A stretch of DNA of 64,000 bases, from assembly GCF_023380025.1 (NCBI RefSeq), contig NZ_CP097253.1:1550001-1614000 (forward strand), given 5' to 3'. This DNA is from Sphingomonas glaciei. Its GTDB lineage: Bacteria > Pseudomonadota > Alphaproteobacteria > Sphingomonadales > Sphingomonadaceae. The notes beneath the pieces were generated by a model. That model was not told the DNA's origin. It saw nothing but the letters and a program-made list of their open reading frames with translations, and ran no database searches. Positions 35,374 through 42,546 of this stretch are shown piece after piece. Numbering within the stretch: position 1 is the stretch's first letter; each line of letters starts with the position of its first letter. A program made the translations under genes and the position numbers.

Positions 35374-35436
35374 AGTTCCTCCTCAAGAACTGTTATGCAA
35401 TATACCTAAACATCATATTTCGGGCGGTCAATCGAA
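35374..35436 (-). promoter_or_regulatory. candidate promoter of the ligV-ferB-ferA-amidohydrolase operon
   Basis: The minus strand has TTGACC overlapping the stop of the upstream MmgE/PrpD gene, then an AT-rich stretch with ATATGATG and TATATTGCATA, and GAGGAGG before the ATG at 35373. Spacing between TTGACC and TATATT (21) is long, so the exact boxes are unsure. TTCGATTGACCGCCC here resembles TTCGATTTGACCGCCC at 29509-29524 before the MarR gene. Confidence 0.4.
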
Positions 35437-36777
35437 CAATTCGGCAATCGGCGTGCTCAGTGAACCGTCGAGAATGGCCGAGCAGAAAGCCTGGGCACGA
35501 GTGGCCGACCAGGGCTCGGTCGCCAAGGCCGCACATCGGGCAAACTTGGCATCGAGGTCACTGTCGCTCAGCGGCCGACGCGGATCGCCCGCAGCGATGG
35601 CGATTTCCGCCGCTTCGGTCCGGCCGCCGGTAAGGTGAAAGGTCAAGGATCCCGCTGCTGCCTGCTCTCGTCCCCAAGCAGGATTACACCGTTCGCCGAC
35701 CTTGTGCGCAAGCGCTCGAATCGCGGGGTCGGCGAGGCGCTCGGGGGTGAAGCTCAGCAGCGTCACTTCGCCGTGGAGCAGCGCGGTGGCGACGGTGAAG
35801 GGGATGCTGAACTTGGCGTCGCCGGCATGCTGGGGATCGTGGCGCATCAGCATCGCCTGGATCGGCCCGGTCTCCGCTTCGATCCGGTCGATGTCGGCCA
35901 AGGCGACCGTGCCGCGCAGCTGCAGCGCTGCCTCGATATAGGGGTGCGTCCCGCGGCAACTCGGCCAGGGTTTGAAGCTGACTTCCTCGCCATAGAAGCG
36001 CTCGCCCAGCCTCTCCAGCAGCGCTTCGCCCGAAGCTCCGCCGCCATAAACGGCGAAGAAGCCCGCACGGCCCTCCAGCGGCTCGGCGAATGCCCGGGCA
36101 CCATTCGCGGCCAGCAATGCCGCATCAACCGCGCCGCGCGCGGCAAAGGCTTCGCGCACCCCGCGAATGGGCGAGCTCGCATCATATTTGATCTCGCCCG
36201 GAAACGCCCCTTGCACCATCGCCAACCCCATGGCGGCGCGGATCCCGTCGGCGTCCAGGCCCAGGAACCGCGCGCAGGCCGCGGCTCCGGCGATGAGGTT
36301 GACCAGCGGCGGAGGGTACCAGCCGCCCTCCTCGAATGGCCGGACCGGCGCCAGCGACAGCCGGCAGGCAAGATCGCCGCCCAGCGCCAGCGCTTCTAGC
36401 AACTCGCCCAAGGTCGCCGAAGGTCGCTCGGACGCGAGCGCCAGCAGCGCCGGGACCAGCGCGGCGTGGGGATGCGCCGGCCCCGCATCGAAGGTGTCAC
36501 CATAGTCGAGCGCATGCGCCAGCGCGCCGTTGGCCAGCGCGGCGCGCGATACGCTGCTGGTCCGCAGCGATCCGATCAGGCGCGCGGGGCCGACTTCGCT
36601 CTCGGCCAATACTCGATAGGGGAGCACATCCTCGCTCAGGCCCGTGGCGCCCAGCATCACGCCATAGGCATCGAGAAGGGCACGGCGCGCGGCTTGGATA
36701 GCGGAGCGCGGAATCCGGTCGCCCGGCATTGCCATATGCGCCGCAATATCGTCCGAGATTGCTTTACCGGAAAACAT
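35428..36777 (-). CDS. MmgE/PrpD family protein
   Basis: About 449 residues from the ATG at 36777; an ATG at 36795 would add six, and neither has a good ribosome binding site. Motifs: AARRALLDAYGVMLGATG, ALANGALAHALDYGDTFDAGPAHPHAALVPALLALA (active-site region of the family), KYDASSPIRGVREAFAARGAV and KPWPSCRGTHPYIEAAL. PrpD and its relatives are cofactor-free dehydratases or decarboxylases of tricarboxylates such as 2-methylcitrate or cis-aconitate. It lies upstream of ligV in the same direction, but no step of ferulate breakdown obviously needs it. A LacI-operator-like sequence sits just before the start. Confidence 0.82.
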   Translation of the reverse strand: MFSGKAISDDIAAHMAMPGDRIPRSAIQAARRALLDAYGVMLGATGLSEDVLPYRVLAESEVGPARLIGSLRTSSVSRAALANGALAHALDYGDTFDAGPAHPHAALVPALLALASERPSATLGELLEALALGGDLACRLSLAPVRPFEEGGWYPPPLVNLIAGAAACARFLGLDADGIRAAMGLAMVQGAFPGEIKYDASSPIRGVREAFAARGAVDAALLAANGARAFAEPLEGRAGFFAVYGGGASGEALLERLGERFYGEEVSFKPWPSCRGTHPYIEAALQLRGTVALADIDRIEAETGPIQAMLMRHDPQHAGDAKFSIPFTVATALLHGEVTLLSFTPERLADPAIRALAHKVGERCNPAWGREQAAAGSLTFHLTGGRTEAAEIAIAAGDPRRPLSDSDLDAKFARCAALATEPWSATRAQAFCSAILDGSLSTPIAELFD

Positions 36778-36780
36778 TCT

Positions 36781-36794
36781 TGCAAGGGCTTTCA
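36781..36794. promoter_or_regulatory. weak LacI-operator-like site
   Basis: TGCAAGGGCTTTCA differs at one position from the site before the LacI gene (TGCAAGCGCTTTCA), but the change destroys the central CG normally needed. It lies between two divergent genes, four bases before the MmgE/PrpD start. Confidence 0.3.
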
Positions 36795-36841
36795 TCAGCG
36801 CTACGAAAGAAGCAAGCGAAAAGCCGATGGAGGTCCGTAAG

Positions 36842-38101
36842 ATGTTGTCCTGGCTGGCGCTCGCCGCCGTTTCTGCGCAGTCCGCGCCTGCATCGGCCGC
36901 TGCTCCCACCGCCGTCTACAGCCTCGACGAGCGCACCCGCTGGGCGGCCGCCATGCCCCCGCGCTGGAACGGCACTCTGCTGCTCTACAGCCGCGGCTAC
37001 TCGCCCGCCCCCGGCAAGCCCGAACCCGGCTCCCCCGCACAGCGCCAGGCGCTGCTCGATGCCGGCTATGCGATCGCCGCCTCCGACTACGGCAGCGGCG
37101 GTTGGGCGGTCGAGCAGGCGGTGCCGGCGCAGCGCCGGACCATCGCCGCCTTCGCTGCACAATATGGCAAACCGCGCCGGGTGATCGCCTGGGGAAGCTC
37201 GATGGGCGGGCTCGTCACCACCGCGCTGGCCGAGCAGCCGGGCAGCGGAATCGACGGCGCGCTGGCGGTGTGCGCGTCGATCGGCGGTTCGCTCGGCATG
37301 ATGAACATGGCCCTGAATGGCGCCTATGCCTTTCGCACTTTGGTCGCTCCGGACGCCGGAATCCAGCTGGTCCGAATCAAGGACGATCGCGCCAATGGCG
37401 GGCGGGTCGATGCCGCGCTGGCCGAAGCGGTGAAAACCCCCGCCGGACGTGCACGAGTCGCGCTCGCCGGCGTGCTCGCAGGTATCCCTTCATGGACCAG
37501 CCCCGACCGGCCGCGTCCCGCCGACGGCGACCATGACGTGCAGGCGGCCGAAATGGCCCGCTCGTTCGTGAGGGGCGTGTTCCTGCCGCGCAGCGACCAG
37601 GAGCAGCGCGCGGGCGGCGTTTTCTCGTGGAACGGCGGCGTCGACTATCGCCAGCAGCTTGCCGCCTCCGGCCGCCGTCCGCTGGTGGAGGCCCTGTACC
37701 GCCGGGTCGGGCTGGACCTCGACCGCGATCTCGCGGCCCTCAAGCGCGGCGAACGGGTCCGCGCCAATCCGGCCGCGGTCGCGTACATGCGCGCCCATTA
37801 TGCGCCGAATGCGCGGCCGCTGGTGCCACTGGTCGCGCTACAGACGGTCGGCGACGGCCTGACCTCGCCCACCATGCAACGCGCTTATGCCGATGCGGCC
37901 GGCGCGGCGCGGGTGCGCAGCCTGTTTGTCGACAAGGCCGGCCACTGCACCGCGCCCCCGACCGCCATCCTTGCCGCCATCCGGATGGTCGAAGCGCGGG
38001 TCGCTACCGGCCGCTGGTCGGCGCCCGCGCCCGGCGTGTTCACGCCCTACCGCCCGACCCCGATGCTGCGCTCCTGCTTTCGCAACCGCCGCTGCAGCTA
38101 G
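36842..38101 (+). CDS. secreted alpha/beta hydrolase
   Basis: 419 residues from the ATG at 36842, placed eight bases after GGAGG; an ATG at 36827 would start within that ribosome binding site. Signal peptide MLSWLALAAVSAQSAPASAA. Alpha/beta hydrolase landmarks: GTLLLYSRGYSP, AGYAIAASDYGSGGWAVEQ, IAWGSSMGGLVTTALAE (nucleophile Ser), VALQTVGDGLTSP (Asp) and DKAGHCTAPP (His). Close to the tannase-like or opine hydrolase group often found with TonB receptors; an ester substrate is likely. Its stop shares CTAG with the convergent LacI gene. Confidence 0.78.
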   Translation: MLSWLALAAVSAQSAPASAAAPTAVYSLDERTRWAAAMPPRWNGTLLLYSRGYSPAPGKPEPGSPAQRQALLDAGYAIAASDYGSGGWAVEQAVPAQRRTIAAFAAQYGKPRRVIAWGSSMGGLVTTALAEQPGSGIDGALAVCASIGGSLGMMNMALNGAYAFRTLVAPDAGIQLVRIKDDRANGGRVDAALAEAVKTPAGRARVALAGVLAGIPSWTSPDRPRPADGDHDVQAAEMARSFVRGVFLPRSDQEQRAGGVFSWNGGVDYRQQLAASGRRPLVEALYRRVGLDLDRDLAALKRGERVRANPAAVAYMRAHYAPNARPLVPLVALQTVGDGLTSPTMQRAYADAAGAARVRSLFVDKAGHCTAPPTAILAAIRMVEARVATGRWSAPAPGVFTPYRPTPMLRSCFRNRRCS

Positions 38102-39090
38102 GCGCTTTCGCGGGCGATCACCCGGAAGCCGACATCGATCATCGGCTCGATCGGCTCCCCCGCCGCGCGAGCCCGAAGCGCGCGTAGCACCTCGCGCGCG
38201 ATCCGCGCGCCGTCGACGTCGACCGAGGTGATGGTTGGCCGCATGTCGCCGGCCATGCGCAGGTTTCCGAACCCGACCACCGCCAGCTGGTCGGGCACGC
38301 GGACCCCGGCGGCGGTCGCCTCGACGATCAGCCCCTGCGCGATCCAGTCCGAACCGCACACTACCACGTCGGGCTGCTCGGCCAGGTCAGCGAGCGCGCG
38401 AAAGGACAGCCGGCCCTGACCGAAATGGCTCGGCACATTGACCTCCATTCGAGTCGGCGTGGGGCCACCGTCGTGCACCCAGCGGGTAGTAAAGCCCGTC
38501 GCGCGCCGCTCCGCGCGGGTCGAGCGCGGCACCACCAGATGCGGGCGGCGATAGCCCCGGGCGCGCAGGAACCGCGCCAGCTCCTCCCCCACCGCGCGGT
38601 GCGAGAAGCCGACCGCAATATCGATCGGGTCCTCGGGCATCCCCCAGGTCTCGACAACCGTGATCCCGGCCGAGCGCAGGCGCTGGCGGGTTTCGGGCTC
38701 GGAGACAATCCCGGTCAGAATGATGGCGTCGACCCGCCGCGCCAGCGCCATGTTGATCTCGCGCGTCAGGCCGCGATTGTCGGCCCCGGTCAGCGCCAGC
38801 ATCACGCTGTTGCCGTCGCTCGCCAGCTCCTCGATCATCGCTTCGACCGTGTCGTTGAAGATCGACTGCGCGATGTCGGGCACCAGCGCGGCGATGATCC
38901 GGCTGCGGCTGGTCGCCAGCGCTCCGGCCGCCAGGTTCTGGACATAGCCGGTCGCCTCGATCGCCTCACGGATGCGGACGCCCGTCGCCGCCGCGACCAC
39001 CGACGGGTTGTTGAGGAAGCGCGACACGGTCGCGGCCGACACGCCGGCCATGGCGGCGACATCGTCGAGACGGGGGTTGCGGTTCGCCAT
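38098..39090 (-). CDS. LacI-family transcriptional regulator
   Basis: 330 residues from the ATG at 39090. A longer frame to 39147 exists, but its extra codons contain the operator. Helix-turn-helix and hinge: RLDDVAAMAGVSAATVSRFLNNPSVVAAATGVRIREAIEATGYVQNLAAGAL; then a periplasmic-binding-type effector domain with IIAALVPDIAQSIFNDTVEAMI, VDAIILTGIV, VVCGSDWIAQGLIVEA and LAVVGFGNLRMAGDMRPTITSVDV. It probably represses itself and the divergent P450 gene through the palindrome at 39133-39146, and perhaps the CocE gene at 15919, whose operator is nearly identical. Confidence 0.92.
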   Translation of the reverse strand: MANRNPRLDDVAAMAGVSAATVSRFLNNPSVVAAATGVRIREAIEATGYVQNLAAGALATSRSRIIAALVPDIAQSIFNDTVEAMIEELASDGNSVMLALTGADNRGLTREINMALARRVDAIILTGIVSEPETRQRLRSAGITVVETWGMPEDPIDIAVGFSHRAVGEELARFLRARGYRRPHLVVPRSTRAERRATGFTTRWVHDGGPTPTRMEVNVPSHFGQGRLSFRALADLAEQPDVVVCGSDWIAQGLIVEATAAGVRVPDQLAVVGFGNLRMAGDMRPTITSVDVDGARIAREVLRALRARAAGEPIEPMIDVGFRVIARESA

Positions 39091-39132
39091 GGCGACGTTC
39101 TGGCGCAAAACCGGGCCCGCTGCAAAAGTGCT

Positions 39133-39146
39133 TGCAAGCGCTTTCA
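39133..39146. promoter_or_regulatory. LacI-type operator between lacI-family gene and P450
   Basis: TGCAAGCGCTTTCA matches the perfect palindrome at 15856-15869 at 13 of 14 positions. It lies 20 bases before the P450 start and 43 bases before the LacI start, in a gap of only 76 bases. Confidence 0.65.
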
Positions 39147-39166
39147 TTGAACGATAGCCATTTGTT

Positions 39167-40345
39167 ATGTCGAATGACTTTGACCCGCTTGTCGCCGAGA
39201 CTTTCGATAGCCCGCATGTCGATTATGCGCGGCTGCGCCAGCACTGCCCGGTGGCCCATAGCGAGGCGTGGGGCGGGTTCTGGGCGCTGACCAAGCACGA
39301 CGATGTCGCCGCCGCCGCCGCCGATTGGCGGACCTTCACCACCTCGAAGCAGAATGTCGTCCCCAAGGTCGCATTCACCGGCCGCCGCCCTCCGCTCCAC
39401 CTCGATCCGCCCGAGCATACGCCCTACCGCCGCGCGCTCGCGCCGCTGCTGGGCGAAAAGCAGGCCGCGCGGCTGGAGCCCGTGATCCGCGAAACCAGTC
39501 GCCGCCTGCTCGCCGCCATGATGACACGCGGTGGCGGCGACATCGTGGCCGACTTCTCGGCACCGATGCCGATCGCCACCTTCGCCCACTGGATGAACCT
39601 TGCCCCGGACGCGGTCGAACAGCTGACCGAGGCCGGGCGCCGCTACAATATTGCGGTCCAGTCGAACGACGTGGAGGCGACCAAGGAGACTAGCCTCTAT
39701 CTCTACGACATGGCGCGCGGCGTGATCGCCGACCGCCGGGCCAACCCGATGCCACCCGAAGAGGATGCGACCAGTGCGCTCCTCGCCGCGCGGGTCGATG
39801 GCGAGCCGCTGCCGGACGAGATGATCGTCGGCACCATCCGCCAGGTGCTGGTGGTCGGCATCATCGCCCCCAGCGTGATGATCGGGTCGATCGCCGTCCA
39901 CCTCGGCCGCGACCGTTCGTTGCAATCGCAGCTTCGCGCCGATCCCTCGCTGGTGCCCGCCGCGGTCGAGGAATTTCTGCGCCTCTACACACCCTATCGC
40001 GGCTTCGCGCGCACGCCGCTGCACGACGTCACCATTCGCGGTCGGACCATCCCCAAGGACGCGCCGATTGCGCTGATCTACGCCTCCGCCAACCGCGACG
40101 CTGACGTCTTCCCCGATCCCGACGAATTCCGCATCGACCGCCCCAACATCCGCGACTCGATCGCCTTTGGTCGCGGCCCCCACATGTGCGTCGGCGCGCC
40201 GCTCGCAAGGCTCGAGGTGACGGTCGCGCTCGAGGAACTGCTCGCGGCCGCGCCCGGCTTCGCGCTCGACGGCGAGCCACGCCAGACCCGCTTTCCCGAG
40301 ATCGGCGCCCTGTCGGTCCCGGTGCGCTTCGAGCGCGCGGCGTGA
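39167..40345 (+). CDS. cytochrome P450 without the I-helix acid-alcohol pair (1)
   Basis: 392 residues, soluble bacterial P450. Haem loop FGRGPHMCVGAPLAR with the proximal Cys, ExxR in EEFLRLYTPYRGFAR, and the C-helix region DPPEHTPYRRAL. In the I-helix the usual GxDT reads VVGIIAPSVMIGS: Asp and Thr of the proton relay are Ala and Pro. It may depend on another oxygen-activation scheme, perhaps peroxide, as in CYP152 enzymes with Arg-Pro there. Context suggests an aryl ether or phenolic substrate. No ferredoxin or reductase gene is near. First gene of an overlapping trio with the CapA-like and membrane proteins. Paralogue at 50401-51576. Confidence 0.9.
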   Translation: MSNDFDPLVAETFDSPHVDYARLRQHCPVAHSEAWGGFWALTKHDDVAAAAADWRTFTTSKQNVVPKVAFTGRRPPLHLDPPEHTPYRRALAPLLGEKQAARLEPVIRETSRRLLAAMMTRGGGDIVADFSAPMPIATFAHWMNLAPDAVEQLTEAGRRYNIAVQSNDVEATKETSLYLYDMARGVIADRRANPMPPEEDATSALLAARVDGEPLPDEMIVGTIRQVLVVGIIAPSVMIGSIAVHLGRDRSLQSQLRADPSLVPAAVEEFLRLYTPYRGFARTPLHDVTIRGRTIPKDAPIALIYASANRDADVFPDPDEFRIDRPNIRDSIAFGRGPHMCVGAPLARLEVTVALEELLAAAPGFALDGEPRQTRFPEIGALSVPVRFERAA

Positions 40346-41463
40346 CCCACGTCCTGCTCGCCGCCGGCGACCTCGCCCCCGATCGCGACGATTATGATGA
40401 AAGCTATGTCGCCACTCGCAGCGTGCTGAAGGCCGCCGACGTCACCTTCGGCCAGCTCGAGACCAGCTTCGCCACTAAAGGCGCGCGCCTGCCCCAGGCC
40501 CGGCACGCAGTGCTCGCCCGCCCCGACGGCGCCGCCGCCCTCGCCCGCGGCGGGTTCGACGTCATCTCGATGGCCGGCAACCACGTCCTCGACTGGGGCA
40601 ACGACGCCTTTTTCGAGACCAGGGACAACCTCCAGGCGGCCGGGCTGCAGGTCGTCGGCGCCGGCGCCGACATCGCCGAAGCGCGCCGCCCGGTCCGGAT
40701 CACGCTGGGCGACGGCACCCGCATCGCCATCCTCGCTTATTCGAGCATCTTGCCGCACTCCTATTGGGCGGACGAGCGCCGCCCCGGCTGCGCGCCGATG
40801 CGGGCCCACACTTTGTACGAGCAGATCGAGCACGACCAGCCGGGCACCCCCGCGCGGGTCCACAGCTTCCCCCACCGCGAGGACCTTGCCGCCTTGGAAG
40901 CCGACATCCGCGCCGCCAAGGCCGAGGCCGACCTGGTCTTCGTGTCGCTCCACTGGGGCATCCACTTCGTCCGCGCGGTGATCGCCGACTATCAGCGTGA
41001 CGTCGCCCGGGCGGCGGTGGCGGCGGGGGCCGACGCCATCCTCGGCGGTCACGCCCACATCCTCAAGGGCTGCGAGCTGATCGACGGCACGCCGGTCTTC
41101 TATTCGCTGTGCAACTTTGCGACCGACCTCAGGATGGACCCGGTCCACGCCGCGTCCAAGAGCTTCAACGAGATCCGAGTCCTCGCCGAGGAGTGGGAGC
41201 CCGACTTCGACAGCCTGTACAATTTCCCGGCGGCCTCGCGCCTGTCGATGGTCGCCCGGTTTGAGATCGAAGGGGGCAAGATCGTCCGCAGCGGCTTCCT
41301 CCCGCTGACCATCGGCACCGACGCCGTCCCCCGCTTCGCCCAGCCGGGCAGCGCCGAACACCACGAGGTCGTCGCCTACATGGACGCCATCACCCGCGAG
41401 GCGGGGCTCAACGCCCGCTATCGCACCGGCCAAGACATGGTCGAGCTGGAGCAGGCCGCATGA
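40342..41463 (+). CDS. CapA-family (poly-gamma-glutamate synthesis type) metallophosphoesterase-like protein
   Basis: 373 residues from a GTG overlapping the P450 stop (GTGA). CapA features: LLAAGDLAPDRDDYDE, GQLETSFATKG, FDVISMAGNHVLDWGNDAF, VGAGADIAEARRPVRI, VFVSLHWGIHFVR, ADAILGGHAHILKGCELIDGTPVFYSLCNF. These give the usual Asp, Asn-His and His metal-ligand pattern of calcineurin-like phosphoesterases. CapA proteins take part in capsule or gamma-glutamyl polymer synthesis, but many are found in unrelated operons. There is no signal peptide. Its role between a P450 and a membrane protein is unknown. Confidence 0.82.
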   Translation: MTHVLLAAGDLAPDRDDYDESYVATRSVLKAADVTFGQLETSFATKGARLPQARHAVLARPDGAAALARGGFDVISMAGNHVLDWGNDAFFETRDNLQAAGLQVVGAGADIAEARRPVRITLGDGTRIAILAYSSILPHSYWADERRPGCAPMRAHTLYEQIEHDQPGTPARVHSFPHREDLAALEADIRAAKAEADLVFVSLHWGIHFVRAVIADYQRDVARAAVAAGADAILGGHAHILKGCELIDGTPVFYSLCNFATDLRMDPVHAASKSFNEIRVLAEEWEPDFDSLYNFPAASRLSMVARFEIEGGKIVRSGFLPLTIGTDAVPRFAQPGSAEHHEVVAYMDAITREAGLNARYRTGQDMVELEQAA

Positions 41464-42488
41464 CCGGCCGCGCCCTTCCGCTCGAGGCCTACGTCTTCCT
41501 CTACCTCTGCGCCTACCTGCCCAACGTCATCGTGACCAAGCTGGTGACCAGCCAGCCCCATCCCGGCCTCGGCCGCCCGCTGACCGGGCTGGAAACGCTG
41601 CCCGCCTCGCTGATCATCAGCACGGTCATCACCTATCTCTTCATCTGGCTCTCTGGCTGGCACAAGGACGCACACGGCGTGATGCTGCTCGGCCGGCGGA
41701 TCCCGGTTCCGACCAAATATACCCTGTGGTCGGGCCTGGGCACCGCGCTGGTGCTGTTCACCGTGCCCCTGTCCTTCACCTTCCAGGGCGTCAGCATCCC
41801 CTTCATCCAGCTGCTGATGCGCGGCGACATCCTGATCATCGCGCCGCTGGTCGACCTCGCCTTTGGTCGCAAGGTGCGATGGTGGAGCTGGATCGCCCTA
41901 TTCATGGTGTTGGTGGCGCTGATCATCACCATCGGCGACCGCGGCGGCTTCAATCTGCCGCCGCTCGCGATCCTGACGGTGGTGCTCTATACGGTCGGCT
42001 ACTTCGTCCGCCTCGCGGTCATGACCAAGGTCTCGAAGACCGGCGACCCCGCCTCCGTCCGGCAATATTTCGTCGAGGAAAAGGTGTTCGCCCTGCCGCT
42101 GTCGGTGGCGATCCTCGCCGCCATCTCGGCTTCGGGCTTCGGCAGCCAGTCGGGCGCGCTCAGTTGGGGCTTCGTCGAGGTCTGGACCGACCCCGTCATC
42201 CTGCCGTTGCTGGCGATCGGCGTCACGCTGACCATCATCTCGGTATTCGCGATCATCATCCTGCTCGACCCGCGGGAGAACGCCTATTGCGTGCCGCTGG
42301 AGCGCGCCGCGAGCCTGATCGCGGGCATCGGCGGATCGCTGATCCTCGCCTGGGTGTGGGGCCTGCCCCACCCGCGGCCGGCCGAGCTGGTCGGCGCCGC
42401 CATTCTGATTGCTGCCATCGTCCTCTTGTCGCTCGCACCGCGCTTTGCCGAATCCAAGGCACGCGCGGCCCGGGCGGAGGCGAACTGA
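41460..42488 (+). CDS. ten-helix membrane protein, DMT-like
   Basis: 342 residues with about ten hydrophobic segments and short loops, the topology of the drug/metabolite (EamA-like) transporters; IPFIQLLMRGDILIIAPLVDL and SLIAGIGGSLILAWVWG resemble such repeats. I cannot name a family with certainty. It starts at an ATG overlapping the CapA stop (ATGA), so P450, CapA and this protein should be made together. Transport of the P450 substrate or product is a reasonable guess only. Confidence 0.65.
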   Translation: MTGRALPLEAYVFLYLCAYLPNVIVTKLVTSQPHPGLGRPLTGLETLPASLIISTVITYLFIWLSGWHKDAHGVMLLGRRIPVPTKYTLWSGLGTALVLFTVPLSFTFQGVSIPFIQLLMRGDILIIAPLVDLAFGRKVRWWSWIALFMVLVALIITIGDRGGFNLPPLAILTVVLYTVGYFVRLAVMTKVSKTGDPASVRQYFVEEKVFALPLSVAILAAISASGFGSQSGALSWGFVEVWTDPVILPLLAIGVTLTIISVFAIIILLDPRENAYCVPLERAASLIAGIGGSLILAWVWGLPHPRPAELVGAAILIAAIVLLSLAPRFAESKARAARAEAN

Positions 42489-42493
42489 AACAC

Positions 42494-42529
42494 GTCCCGG
42501 GGCCGGTCGCGATCCGCCGGCCCCGGGAC
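42494..42529. terminator. strong hairpin between the membrane protein and TonB receptor genes
   Basis: GTCCCGGGGCCGG (42494-42506) pairs perfectly with CCGGCCCCGGGAC (42517-42529) over a ten-base loop. There is no T-run; it could end the P450 operon or act as a stability or attenuation element in the leader of the receptor gene. Confidence 0.55.
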
Positions 42530-42546
42530 ATTCGAGGAGGGAAAAG

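Noticed and set aside
39091..39147. Longer N-terminus for the LacI regulator
   Set aside because: The additional codons are formed by the operator and would put 19 residues before the helix-turn-helix, which normally starts the protein.
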